A stretch of DNA of 51,612 nt. Source: Psilocybe azurescens (lineage: Eukaryota; Basidiomycota; Agaricomycetes; Agaricales; Agrocybaceae). Made by a program: the position numbers and the translations under genes. The DNA is taken from NCBI GenBank assembly GCA_023853785.1, contig JAJIRX010000965.1, positions 1-51,612 of the forward strand, given 5' to 3'. Below are positions 20,733 to 32,234 of this stretch, one piece after another. Under the pieces are notes generated by a model. It searched no databases and was not told the DNA's origin. It saw only the letters and a program-made list of their open reading frames with translations. Position 1 is the first letter of the stretch. Every line of letters begins with the position of its first letter.

Positions 20733-22808
20733 TCACTGTGGTCCCCACCGACACGACCGCACGTAACATCAGGGTAAATTGTTGGCTCTCCTTCAATAGG
20801 GTATTCTGCGCCTGCGGGGAGGTCGAGGGGCATGCATAAAACTGTCACCTCAAGAGACGGGAAGTTTTCGATATCAACAACATCTCCGTTGACCTAATAT
20901 CGATCGCCACTTTGAGAAATATGTTAGAAGAGATGAGTTAAAACACACCTTCGTTACGCCCCAGCTAATGTGTTCCTTGAGATAGGGTACCACGGTACCG
21001 GGTTCGAGAGATGTTTGTCCAGACTTCGCCAAGAAGATATCGTTGATGTGCACAAACCCTTTAATGAGCTCGTCAGCTTGTGCGGTACAGTTGGCACACT
21101 GTCCGGTGGCTATTTGCGAAGACGTCGAACGTCCCCGCAAAATCAGGGTGGAAAAGCCACTCGTCAGGGCAGGCGGGAACCTCGTTGGAGAGGAAAATAT
21201 AGACAGAGAAACTGCCTCCAACTTCGAACTGTTTGCACTGAACTCGAACACTCCACTCCGGAGTTACAGAATTGGCGGCCACAGAGCTAGCCTCTGGCGC
21301 TGTAAAGAATTTCATGAGAGAAAGCAATAAAGTTATATAACGGGAACCTCACTGGGTTCGTTCACATCGTTAAATTCGTTGTCTGCCATATGTATCTTAT
21401 CTGCTGTTGATAAAAAGGACGTCAAAAGAGAAGGCATTGAAGCTGACTAAAGAGCACTTACTTGGTTCGTTCACGCTCACTTCAGCACCTTCAAGCAGGT
21501 TGGACTCTTCCGAATCCATCCTGTTCATAGGACCATTATAGCTATAGTTAAATATGCTGGTATTGAAAACGATATCCCGAGATTGCCAGTAGGTGGTTTG
21601 AGTGCGCCTAAATGGCAATAGATCTGCCGCATGTGATGAGTAGCATCCAGTTCATCGAGGATATCGTGCTGCTTACTGGCTGCGTTTTGCGTCCCCACGC
21701 GATGCCTCCTAACCCAAAGATCGATGATACGGTCAATCTGAGCGTGATGTAAATAGAAGATAGGATCGAAAGCTGGATGGTGCCAGTTGTCAATTATGTT
21801 TGCGGTTGGTGAGCCCAAGAAACACACCGGCGGTCTCAACGGTTGCCATATTACCCCCTCCACCTGTTCGAGTATGAATTGTATTATGAATACCCTCTAA
21901 GCCGGTGGTACCGCCGCTTCCTAGAGTAAATTCTCTCCAATTTTGGATAGAGTAGAGTCTTTGAGTATTGTTGACGATTTGCTGGGCTTCCGCTCGAAGT
22001 GCTCTAAAGTTCAGAGCACCGGATCGTGGTAAGACAATATGCATTCAGAAAGAGAAATGCTACATACGACACAAGCCGAGACGGTTGACTGTTCCAGTTT
22101 GCATCTGGGTGGCGTACAGTTCTTGGCCAACGATTAAAGGGCGCAATGAAGGCTGCATTGGCGCTCTGTGGGTAGGTATACACCAAGAACGGATTCGGAA
22201 CGGACACCAATTCCCGGCGGTCCGGCCTCATGATTTGGACAGTAGTCGAGGATATAACCTGGTTTGGTGGAATCACCGTGGCTTGATTATCCCATCCCCA
22301 GTACGGTTGACGTAAAGATGCCGCAGCTGCCTCCCAGAGTGGCCGGTCATATGTGTACGTTGCTGCAATCTGACGGGCGAGCCTCTGGACTTCTTGCTAT
22401 ATTAAATAGCCTTCAGGGGAGGAAAGATGACGACTATAGCACGGAGTTTACCTCAAAGAGTACTACGTATGGTCGGTGCCAGGTGGGGAAGATTTCGCTA
22501 CCATGAGCACAGTAACCGTTGCGCCCGCCACTAGGAGTACCATCCCAAGCAACGTCTGGCTGGCCGTGAATGCCACCGATTTGCCAATGGGACCCTGCAT
22601 TATTTCTGTCCCTGCCGTACAGGGCCTCTGTAATTAAATAGTGAGAGATGCAGTCAATAGTGAGGCAATGGCTCCATACGAAGGGCTTGAATGTAAAGAG
22701 AGAATTGACGAATGTTTCTGACGAATGCCCCTATTTCGAGTCGTTGGGGGCAGCTACACCAACGGCAGACCTGGGTAAAGCGCCTTGAATGAGGAGTCGG
22801 GTGGTCAT
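20733..22808 (-). pseudogene. Tyrosinase with three single-base frame breaks
   Basis: A type-3 copper monophenol/catechol oxidase of fungal type. Exons by splice logic: 22808-22680, 22627-22452, 22384-22068, 22003-21828, 21772-21462, 21413 onward, then about 20890 to the stop at 20733. The CuA ligands are present in GGIHGQ, NGYCAHGSEIFPTWHRPY (the Cys before HG would form the thioether bond). The CuB ligands are in GLEGIHNTIHTRTGGGGNM and FDPIFYLHHAQIDRI. The C-terminal cap domain is present (WSVRVQCKQFEVGGSF, ADELIKGFVHINDIF, VVPYLKEHISWGV). Three one-base breaks are needed: at the G5 run 22746-22750, near 21640, and near 21108. All copper ligands survive, so either a young pseudogene or assembly indels are possible. 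Homologues make melanin precursors. Confidence 0.85.
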
Positions 22809-24785
22809 TTTGAGTAAAATGGATAGAAGTCAGCTCAGGATATAGAAATGCAACTGTTGGAGGAAAATTGCTAATGCTTTGAGAGGTGTGAGGCCGCTTT
22901 TATACCATACATTAGAGTGGTAGTTAGCATACCTTGAATGCCTTCCTTTGAGCTAGTCGGACCATAGCTTGTTTGAGTGCACGCAATTTCATGATTCATA
23001 ATTCTTTTGAGATTAAATGTCGAGCCCTCTACAGCGTAGAACTACTTAATATTAAACAAATGAGTGATCTCGGTCTATAGAAGGTTATCCGGGGATATAC
23101 CGGAACCAAACTGGGACGAGAATTGGACGACTGACGTGAATGAAGAGTGTCAACTTAGGCCATAACTCTACATCTTCCGGGACATGTATTAATGTGTAGC
23201 CATTGTTGAAAGGCCAAGACACGAAGAGCGATATCCCCCTAGGCGCTTATTGTGGCACATGTGCGGATAAAAGTGGTGCTAGTTCACACTAACGCACTTT
23301 ATAAGGAACACACATTTCTACTCGGGTTAAATAGGGGTTGAGAGTCCACATGGATGACTGATGGCTGGTAAAGCACATATTAAACCGGCTGCACTTGAAG
23401 CGCAGTTTAGTTAACTCTCAGATTAGCTTACGCTCAATAACACTATGTACCGCAGAGGCAATTGCGCGAATTTAGGCTAGGACATACCTTGACTAGCGTA
23501 CATGTCGTGCAGATGCAATACTCTTTAGGAGATTAAAAGACGTTAACACAACCAATTCAAACGATTATCCATTCAGCAAAAGATTACAAAAGTACAGCGG
23601 AGAAATACCATCTCGAGGGAGATGCGTCGCGCCTAGTAGTGGATAATATAGGAATATATGATAGACAGTGGGGGGAGAGGTCAGCAGCGGAGGTATCGCC
23701 TCGTCTACAGGACGTAGAAAACCAATGCAAGTGCTGAAGGGTAACCCCTTTTCGCATTTCTAAAAGTTTTACTCTACCTGTAATGTATCTGAGTTATGTA
23801 TATTACGTGTTGGAATACACAATAGTTTAGGTGATGGGTGGGTGGGATTTAAGTAATGCTGAGATAGAGATTGGGTAAAGAGTGAGCTTATGGGAAAGGG
23901 TTGTGTAGTTGTCGTCATGCAACGACGAGCGTAGTGTAAGGGAAAACGATGGGGATCAGGATACACGCGATGGCGTCTCCTTCTCACGAGAAGTCGTACC
24001 TGCTCGCGGGTACTTCCAATTCCTCATCCTGACAATTCCAGCACACAGATAAGCACCATTATCAATTGTATCCCTGGAAGTTGGTCTGCAGAGCGCCCCA
24101 AGCTCTATCACTGAGTATTCGAAGGCTCAGATAAATGATTCAAGGAGGTGCTCACCCGCTGGACTCCATTAGCCTCATTCTGTAAACCCCCTTCGCCATG
24201 CTGATGGATACTTATGTGGTTCACCTCAGGTGAGACGCTTGATGATTATGCGTCATACCCTGCCCGTGATCTCTTATGACAAATGTTCATTACCAGCTTT
24301 GCTTTCGTACAATCACCGCTGGTTCTGACGTTGTTGGAGATAGTATTGACCGGCTACTTTAAGTGGAGAAATCCGGCATGGAGTACCGGTAGCCATGCTA
24401 TCAGTAGTGGAATAGTCATAGACAATCTGACTTCACGCTCACCGTATTATGTACGCGCACTCACCCAGTTAAACATCGTCCATATCTTGTCTCTATCCAG
24501 ACCATTATTTATCAGATAGACAAAGCTGGTTGACTGGAACGATCTTAGAATATTACTTACCACTGCTTAGTTCTGCTCGGCGATCGAGGTTTTATCCACG
24601 AATGGTCCAAAGTCTACAATCTGGACTTCATTAGTTTTCATACTTTCTGCAGACATATGCTGAGTGTAATAAGTATGAACTGAAATGGAGGTGAATGGAA
24701 AATTAAGGAATTTGCTTGGGGAACGAATAGCGCTAAAAAGCCCATTTAAAAGATCGTACGACGGTCATGAGATACGTAAATATAG
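22809..24785. other. Two kilobases without recognisable gene
   Basis: Short ORFs only, on both strands, none with protein-like character or plausible splicing. No repeat or RNA gene was recognised. It may contain the tyrosinase promoter near 22850. Confidence 0.4.
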
Positions 24786-25891
24786 ATGGCAGAAAAACCG
24801 GACATTCAGAAGGTCTTCCTACCGGTCGAAGGCCACAATTACACAACTCGTCTAACACTTAAACCCCACCTAGAAGCGCGTTCAATAGCAATAGTAACTG
24901 CTTGTGCTGCGTGCTCGCTCGTTTTAGAGAAGTTGATGGTTCAAAAGACAGCAAGCTTGCTGATGTTGGATCATTCAGCCACTCTCGCTCAATGAAAGGT
25001 TATTTGACTTAAATTTCCAGTTGTTATATCTGATTCCCAAAGAGTTTTTGCCACTAATTTACAGTTAATTACTGCGTTATTTTGATTATATGTATCTCAA
25101 ATGCCCTTGGAGATGAAGCTTAATCTAAGACTGCGGGATAGTGTACACGTTGGCGTCGAAATGGTAGAGTTATGCGATGGATCTCAGTTGTACAAATCAG
25201 ACGATCCTGGTGCCTCACTTACAACTCTATCTTAACGCAGGCACTGCAGAAGAAGACATGACTTTCGTTGATCGATGGAACAATGAAGTAATATACCTAG
25301 CACTTTTGTGCTTAACGGCCATACACAATGATGCTAAATTGTTCTCTACGGATGAGAATCGACCATTAAATGTTGCAGTATTCTAATTCATCTACGTTCA
25401 AAGTCCAGATTTATTGTCGGAAACCGCCTCTCAAACGCAGCTTGACTTGATCTGTGATTATTTTGACCGCAAATTCATTGCTGAATTCAATTATATTCAT
25501 CAAGACGTCCAACCCAAAAGCTATCTCGAACACTCCTTGGACTATTTGGTTTGACTCATGCACTCGTTCTGGACTAGTCTTCGGAAGCGTAAATGGCACA
25601 ACTACAATCATGCTGTCATTGCTATATGTGCCATGATGTAGTGACGTCGCCAACTGGCAAGTAGATTGGACCTTGTACTCCTTTGGCCGCAATCTAACAT
25701 GCAATAGATTGATCCTCATATAAAGTCGCTTCTCATACAGCACGATGAGGATCTCCCAAACTGGATGTTGTATGTGATGAAAATGTTATTCCAAGAGGAC
25801 TTCCTGATGACTTCAAAGACCTCGACATACTTCACCGAGTTATGCATTTGTATTTCCACTCTCTGGGAAGCTCAGGAGAACGAGTACTCGG
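24786..25891 (+). pseudogene. Unidentified host gene, left part, split by copia
   Basis: Several ORFs may be exons of one host gene: 24786-24995 (MAEKPDIQKVFLPVEGHNY), 25177-25386 (with VDRWNNEVIYLALLCLTAIH) and an exon starting at about 25708 after a CAATAG acceptor (IDPHIKSLLIQHDEDLPNWM). That last frame is open up to the copia insertion at 25891 and continues beyond it at 31637 once one CTCGG copy is dropped (VTLRPVLSPYDSSDYILEQT). The protein family is not recognised. The first two ORFs may be unrelated; the third is the best supported, because it stays open across the insertion point. Confidence 0.45.
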
Positions 25892-26293
25892 TGTTGATGG
25901 TCGGCTCGTACATCAGCTTAGTAATAGTCACCATTCTCAATTTCGTCACTGTCTTGCCTCCTTTGTTTATGCCTTAATCATTGCTCTCGCTTCTCATCAC
26001 CACCTTCCTCCCATTCGCATTTCGCCAATCCTTCATTAGTTCAACGTATCGCTTCTCCTTCTTATGTAGCTCATCCTACGCATCACGCTTCGTTCTCACT
26101 TATAGTCGCTTTTTGCTTTCCGTACCTCAGCTGCTTTATTTCTTCTGCTGAGGTACTTATTGTTTCATTCTGCCTTACTCAGATACTTACTTTTACTCTG
26201 AACAGTGTCTAACTTCGTTATTAAGGTAGACAAATACAATAGCTGCTTTATTTCTTCTGCTGAGTGTCTAACTTCGTTATTAAGTTCTCAACA
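25892..26293 (+). repeat. 5' LTR of the copia element
   Basis: 402 bp, from TGTTGATGGTCGG to GTTCTCAACA (TGTTG...CAACA inverted ends). Internal direct repeats: CTGCTTTATTTCTTCTGCTG occurs twice, and GTGTCTAACTTCGTTATTAA occurs twice. It matches 31232-31636 apart from a few small differences. Confidence 0.95.
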
Positions 26294-26307
26294 GGTTATG
26301 AGCCCCG
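26294..26307 (+). other. Primer binding site, half-tRNA-iMet type
   Basis: GGTTATGAGCCCCG begins at the first base after the 5' LTR. Its complement CGGGGCTCATAACC reads as the anticodon stem-loop of an initiator methionine tRNA (anticodon CAT), not as a tRNA 3' end. Drosophila copia is known to use a half-molecule of tRNA-iMet in this way. The primer identity is inferred from the complementarity. Confidence 0.7.
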
Positions 26308-26423
26308 TTGGCGATCTCTAAGCACGATCACACGCCGCTCTGTCAGGAGTTACACACCCTAGCCAGCTCATATCTCGTACCCCGTCCAACGTTGGCAACT
26401 CTTGCTACCTACTCTGTCCGTGA

Positions 26424-27300
26424 TTGTACATCACCATACCCTTGATTGTCATGTCGACGATTAAGCTCGAACACGTCCCGTTACTCGAGAATGCTGCATC
26501 TTACCCAGGATGGAAGCGACACATCTCCCAGGTCTTGAAGGATGAAGGCTACTGGGGTCACATTGAGGGGACTGAGAATGCATGGGATCTATATCCCATC
26601 TCTCCGGAACCGAAAGCTCCAAGCGCCGTCTCAAACGCTGAATATGTCGCGAATTTTCACAAGTGGTGGCAGGAAGATTCCAAAGCACGAGGAATCATGC
26701 TGCGACGAGTGTCGCAACTGGTTTTCGATAACCTGCAGGTGGCAGACGGCGTCTCAGCTCGGACTTTGTGGCAACGAATCTCCGCCAAATATGCGCTGTA
26801 TCGACATTAACGCACAATTCGAGATCAAGGAACGTCTATCTACCCTAAAGCTTAAGGATCATAAAGACTTCGACAACTATATTGCCGAATTTCGTACAGG
26901 TCATGAGCGCCTTTTTAGCGATGTCCGTACCCTATCCCGAGTCCGACGTCGTTCATCACATTCTACGTGGCCTCCCTTCCTCCCAATCTTGGACAAACTT
27001 CAAACAATTGATGGTTCAGCTATATCAAGACCACATGGACAGGGAGAAAGCGGCGAGTGACGACGGGAAGGACGCTGCAGCCCCGACACACTTCTCGATC
27101 GTATCGTATCTTGTCTTCTGATCGAGTGTCATCGCATTGAGGCTGAATCCCCTTCCAAGCCGTAAACGGTCCCGGTTCAGAGTACTCAAATCTTGCCAAA
27201 GATTCCGACAACCGTCCAATTGCTAAGCATCTGAACAATCCCAACGGCGTTCACTGCACAAACTGCAGAGGTCGATCGCATGATCGCGATCACTGCTTCA
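26424..27300 (+). pseudogene. Copia Gag with CCHC knuckle, frame-broken
   Basis: The Gag core is typical of copia: KLEHVPLLENAASYPGWKRH (a Gag N-terminal motif), then EDSKARGIMLRRVSQLVFDN and LWQRISAKYA. A shift at about 26800 leads to CIDINAQFEIKERLSTLKLK, and another leads to SDVVHHILRGLPSSQSWTNF (UBN2-type Gag). The zinc knuckle CTNCRGRSHDRDHC (CX2CX4HX4C) lies at 27255-27296. A GCT/GCC run at 27342-27375 encodes a poly-alanine stretch after the knuckle. Possible starts are ATG 26424 or 26451; the second precedes the conserved core directly. Confidence 0.8.
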
Positions 27301-27314
27301 ATCCAGGTGGAGGC

Positions 27315-28663
27315 ATGGCAGGCCAGGGTCCGAGAGACAAGGCTGCTGCTGCTGCTGCTGCTGCCGCCGCCGCTACTGTAAAGAAGGATGGGAAGGAGAT
27401 GGCCTCAATCGCTGCAGCGTCCGTAGACTTCCTGGACGAGGGAGAAATTTCATGTGCAATGATTGAATCCATTGACGATAACTTATCCACACTCGCACTC
27501 ACATCTATTCCTGCGAACGCCACGCTTCTCGATTCTGGAGCAACTTCGCACCTCATCAAATCACGCGAAATGTTCCACTCTTACAGCGAGGCCGACGCCA
27601 GGAATGTTACCACTGCAAATCTTGGGACTCTCCGAACTCAAGGGGTGGTACATGCTATGTCAACGTGTCCTACGAGGGCAGAAGCATCCGGCTTAAGCTC
27701 AACAACTGCCTTCATGCTCCAGGTGCTGCGGTTAATTTGCTATCGGTAGGACGTCTCAACAGTGCAGGCATCGGTTGCAACTTTATTCCGAATGAAGGCG
27801 TCCGCTTGTCCAAGAACGGCATCACCTTTGCATCTGGACGTATGATTAATCGACTATTCAGCCTCGACGCTGAATTCATTCCTGGGCCTCCTTCGGATGA
27901 ACGTGTCATGTTCGTCAAAGTACCTGAATCAATGTACCTCCATCATCTTCGTCTCGGTCATCCTGGTGAAAGTGCGACTAGAACGTTAGTCAAGTCCCTT
28001 CTCAAATCCCAAATCAAAGACGTCGAGCCCATCAAATGCGAACCATGTATCATCGCTAAACATGTCGCTACGCCGCACCCGTCAAAATCTGTCGGTCAGC
28101 GTACGTATTCGCCATTGGAGTTACTGTTGGGTGATACGTGTGGACCTTTTCCTGTAGAAACACCACACAGGAAGAAGTACTTTGTTGCGTTCCGATGCAC
28201 CGGTATGAAGGTCAGTAACCTGCAGCTTATTGCTGACAAGGTTCCCGATACCATGCTGGAGGCTTTCATTACCGTCAAGGAACGTTGGGAGAAGAGAACT
28301 GGGTTCAAAGTCAAACGTTTCCGATGTGACGGCGGTACCGAATGGAAGGGAGCTTTCACGCAATACCTCAATGATCACGGTATCGAGATGGAAGTAACAC
28401 CAAGATGCGAGCACTGGATGAACGGCGAAATCGAACGTTTCATGCGAACCGTGCAAGGTCGTATCCTCGCAATGTTGACTACGGCTCAACTTCCCTTGAC
28501 GTACTGGGGCGAGGCTGCATTAACTGCGGCCTACCTTCTCAACGTCACCACCCTTAACGCCGACGGTATCACTCCGTTCGAAGCAATGTACGGTCGTCCT
28601 CCTAATCTGTCTCATCTGCACATCTGGGGTTCGCGATGCTTTGTCCATGTCCCAGAAGAATAG
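27315..28663 (+). pseudogene. Copia protease and integrase
   Basis: The protease has ATLLDSGATSHLIKS (DSGA active site at about 27530) and, after a frame change near 27690, LHAPGAAVNLLSVGRL. The GAG-pre-integrase zinc region follows (HHLRLGHPGESATRTL, CEPCIIAKH). The integrase core shows LLGDTCGPFPVETPHRKKYF (first Asp), RFRCDGGTEWKGAFT (second Asp) and NGEIERFMRTVQGR (Glu), then YWGEAALTAAYLLN. A stop at 28661-28663 (HVPEE*) ends this frame before RT. The integrase inserts the cDNA. All catalytic residues are present, but the polyprotein is interrupted. Confidence 0.9.
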
Positions 28664-30400
28664 CAAACCAAGTTGGGTGCAAAATCGGCGGAATGTCTTT
28701 TCATGGGCTACCCGCCAGGTGGTCGCGGTTATCGTGTGCAGCGACATTAAGTCTCTTCATTTCTTTAACTCCTCTAATGTTATTTTTGATGAAAACATTT
28801 CGTATCGAGCACTTCATTCCCCTTCTGTTGATCCTATAGATTATTCTACACTTCCTTTCTTGCCGCCCGTTGGGCCTTCTTCTTCTGTAACTTGTTCTTC
28901 TTGTGCTGATTCTGCACCTTCCACTCCTCTTGTTGTTGCACCTTCTTCAAATATTCACACTTCTTGTCAAGTAGACTCCATTTCCAATTCATCTGCTCCT
29001 CTTGTGACCGAAGTAGTCTCTCTTCCCAGTTCGCCTCCTCCTCTTAATTCGCCCTCCTCCCCTTGTGTCTGACGGCGACCTTGATTCGCCCGAGCTTAAT
29101 TCTGATGTTAACTCCTACCTTCCTCCTCCCTTCCCTATTTTAGTAGAGCCTTCCACTCCTGTTCGCGTTTTCTCCCTCTTCCTCGCCCCTTCCAACTACT
29201 CCTGCTCCTGTCCGTATCCTCCCTCCTCGTTCGTCCTCTAGGGAGCGCCGTCCCACTGAGAAGGGGTCTTTTCACGCTTCGTCTGGTGGAGGCATCCGTG
29301 CTACACCGTGAAAAACTCCAGCGTCAGTAGAGAGGCTCGTGAAGCATCGGTTGCTTCCTCAACTGGTTCAGCCGTCTCTGCTGTTCCTGCCACTGGTTCA
29401 GCTGTTCCTGCTGTTCCAGATCGCCTGGACGATGACGACAATCCTTTCGCGAAGCATGTGTTGCACAGGTGCTTTCGACGATCGCCTACCATCCGAAGTT
29501 TCCCTCCTCTTATCTCACAGTCTCTCTGGATGTCGAAGACTATCTTGCTCGAGATAGCGACGCCCTGTGGGAATCAACATTGTTGTCAGTCCGCAGTGAT
29601 ATTCGCCGATTACCTTCGTCCCCTGGGTACGATATGTCAATTCGGCCTGCAAACTACGCTGAAGCGATGGCACGTCCTGATGCTGATGAATGGAGAAAGG
29701 TTGTGGTGAAGGAACTGGAGATGTTGAGGAGTATGGGAGTGTACATGGACGACTTGTTGCCGGATGGTATGAGGGTGATTGGTTGTCGTTATGTTTTCGA
29801 GTTCAAGGTGTTGGAGAGTGGCGGTCCTCCAATCTACAAGGCTCGCCCTGGTCGCACAAGGGTTTTCACAGGTTCCTTTTGTTGACTACAATGCCACATT
29901 CGCTCCGGTCGCCAAGTCGGTCAGCATTCGCTTCATCGCCGTTTACTCTGCGGTTCATGGTTGGCATCTCGAATGCTTCGATGCCACTTGTGCTTTTCTC
30001 TGGGGTGACCTGTCCGAAACGATCTACATGCGATGCCCACCTGGTTACACGTCGCCAATCAAGGGTGTGTGGCAGTTGCTGAAGTCTTTGTATGGCCTGA
30101 AACAAGCCAGCCGTGTGTGGTACAAGCTGCTTCGCTCCGTCCTCGAGAAGCTCGGTTTCTCTCGCTCGGAGTTCGATCACGCCGTGTTCATATTCAAGCG
30201 TCGGTGGGGGGAAGAGAACGTACATTGTTTGCTAGGGATGCATGTGGATGATGGGCTTGGGGGTCAAACTCATCCGAATTTCTTCGCTTCATTAAGCAGG
30301 AAATCGGAAAGGCTTTTGGAATCAAGGATCTTGGGCCTGTGAAGGAGTTTCTGGGTGTGCAGTTTGAAAGGGATTTCAAACGCGTGAGCTCTGGATTCAT
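28664..30400 (+). pseudogene. Copia linker and reverse transcriptase
   Basis: 28664-29300 is a Ser/Pro/Thr-rich linker in broken frames. RT begins at about 29650 (NYAEAMARPDADEWRKVVVK), then GMRVIGCRYVFEFKV. It shifts at about 29850 to LVAQGFSQVPFVDYNATFAP and CFDATCAFLWGDLSETIYM. The thumb region reads KSLYGLKQASRVWYKL. The catalytic site is HVDD within CLLGMHVDDGLGG (about 30240), where copia usually has YVDD. RT copies the RNA into cDNA. The frame closes at 30342, and the end of the RT is in other frames. Confidence 0.85.
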
Positions 30401-30639
30401 CAGGAGCCTTATATTGACGCATTACTTGAGGAATATGGCTTGACGAGCTGCAATCCTGTCTCCACTCCTTTCGATGCCGCTCATCCTTTCGGTCAGCGAT
30501 ACCGACGTTCATCCCATCATCCCTAACCTCATCACCGCTTTTCAACGTCTAATCGGATCCCTTCTATTTATTCAACGTCATTCTCGTCCTGACATCTCTG
30601 TCGCGGTACTTCTCTTGTCGCAACACTGCTCTACTTCTC

Positions 30640-31227
30640 TTGTCGCAACACTGCTCTAAACCGTCTCCATGTCACTTTGCTGCAGGAAAACGTGTCCTAC
30701 GTTATCTCAGCGAACACGTTCCCTTCGTCTTCACTATGGTGGTGGTTCCTCCAACGTCCCGCTGTATGGCTATTCCGACGCTGACTGGGCTGGCGATAAG
30801 GTCACCCGCTTCGACGTCTGGTTTTCTGTGGACCATGGCTGGTGGTCCCATCAGCTGGTCTTCCAAAACACAAACCTGCATTGTGACTAGCTCTACTGAA
30901 TCGGAATATGTTGCTCTCACCCGCACACTTCAAGAAGGCCTTTGGCTGCGTGCTTCTCTGGCCTATCTTCAGCTCCCTTGTCCATGTCCTCTTGTCATCG
31001 CCACTGATAACGAAGGCGCTCGTTCTTTGTCCGAAAATGATTCATCTCACAGCAAAGCAAAACATATCGATATCCGTTATCACTTCATTCGTTCACACAT
31101 AGAATCCCAAACATTTCAAATCGTTCACACCTCTGGTCTCACAAATCCCGCTGACATTCTCACTAAACCTCTTCATCGCTTGAAATTCCTGGAAGCCGTG
31201 GAACGTCTGGGCTTCGCAATACGTTGA
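30640..31227 (+). CDS. Copia RNase H
   Basis: A 195-codon ORF ending at the TGA just before the polypurine tract. It contains SPASTSGFLWTMAGGPISWS, SKTQTCIVTSSTESEYVAL (the TESEY motif) and a C-terminal ATDNEGARSLSENDSSHSKA, HIDIRYHFIR, then NPADILTKPL. These are the standard copia RNase H landmarks. It removes RNA from the RNA:DNA hybrid. The N-terminal part, including the first catalytic Asp (YSDADWAG), is in another frame at about 30775. Confidence 0.85.
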   Translation: MSQHCSKPSPCHFAAGKRVLRYLSEHVPFVFTMVVVPPTSRCMAIPTLTGLAIRSPASTSGFLWTMAGGPISWSSKTQTCIVTSSTESEYVALTRTLQEGLWLRASLAYLQLPCPCPLVIATDNEGARSLSENDSSHSKAKHIDIRYHFIRSHIESQTFQIVHTSGLTNPADILTKPLHRLKFLEAVERLGFAIR

Positions 31228-31231
31228 GGGG

Positions 31232-31636
31232 TGTGTTGATGGTCGGCTCGTACATCAGCTTAGTAATAGTCACCATTCTCAATTTCGTCACTGTCTTGCC
31301 TCCTTTGTTTATGCCTTAATCATTGCTCTCGCTTCTCATCACCACCTTCCTCCCATTCGTACTCGCCAATCCTTCATTAGTTCAACGTATCGCTTCTCCT
31401 TCTTATGTAGCTCATCCCATCGCATCACGCTTCGTTCTCACTTATAGTCGCTCTTTTGCTTTCCGTACCTCAGCTGCTTTATTTCTTCTGCTGAGGTACT
31501 TATTGTTTCATTCTGCCTTACTCAGATACTTACTTTTACTCTGAACAGTGTCTAACTTCGTTATTAAGGTAGACAAATACAATAGCTGCTTTATTTCTTC
31601 TGCTGAGTGTCTAACTTCGTTATTAAGTTCTCAACA
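31232..31636 (+). repeat. 3' LTR of the copia element
   Basis: 405 bp, same ends and same internal direct repeats as the 5' LTR. It is preceded by a short purine tract, TTGAGGGG at 31224-31231, and followed by the target duplication CTCGG. Confidence 0.95.
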
Positions 31637-32234
31637 CTCGGTGACACTACGCCCAGTACTGTCGCCGTACGACAGCTCTGACTACATATTAGAGCAAACA
31701 GATTTGGTCATGAACACGCCGCTCACGAGGAACAAGGCATTTTGATTACGTTGAATTCTATGACCAGTTCTTCGGAGGATCGGACAATCCTGTGATTGAT
31801 CCTCTTATCACCCGGGAAAGTTTTTTTCTTCATCTAGCAGCATTTTCCGTCAATTGCTATGTCAAACACTGGTATTGTTGACTGTATCACAGTGACCTAT
31901 TGCGAACATGCGGTGCCATCGAGCCAATGGATCCATCACGTCTCTTATCATGCGCAGTTGAATCCTCGAGGTATGCACTCCCAACGGAACAGAATTTGGC
32001 TGCACTCCGAGAAATGCGCCATATGTGTGTCCAATGATCACCCCTACATGGTGTCCTCTTGTCGGGTTTTGTTCAGGCGTTATCGAATTACTGATGGTAC
32101 GATTATTGATTTTGTGTGCCTGTAATATGACTTATCTGTGGCACGGAATGCAGAAGTTGTTAGTTTTTGTGATTAAACACTTTGTTTCTAATGTTCTACA
32201 CTTGATATTTGGACTTGTACAAATGGACACTTAG
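31637..32234 (+). pseudogene. Unidentified host gene, right part
   Basis: After the copia target duplication the ORF that was open at 25891 continues to a stop at 31743 (VTLRPVLSPYDSSDY, LEQTDLVMNTPLTRNKAF). A further open stretch in another frame, DYVEFYDQFFGGSDNPVIDP then LITRESFFLHLAAFS, may be the next exon. 31859-32125 holds another ORF. The family is not recognised. Confidence 0.35.

Larger units (their letters stand above)
25892..31636 (+). mobile_element. Full-length Ty1/copia retrotransposon
   Basis: A 5745-bp element on the plus strand. LTRs lie at 25892-26293 and 31232-31636, flanked by the 5-bp target duplication CTCGG (25887-25891 and 31637-31641). A primer binding site of the half-tRNA-iMet type directly follows the 5' LTR, and a purine tract precedes the 3' LTR. 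Domain order is Gag-protease-integrase-RT-RNase H, diagnostic of copia (integrase before RT). The LTRs differ at only a few sites. Gag and Pol are interrupted by several one-base shifts and stops (26808, about 27120, 27700, 28663, 29885, 30342), so the copy is probably not autonomous as read. Confidence 0.95.

Noticed and set aside
27342..27375. GCT/GCC trinucleotide run
   Set aside because: Encodes poly-alanine within the copia Gag-protease linker; no separate feature.
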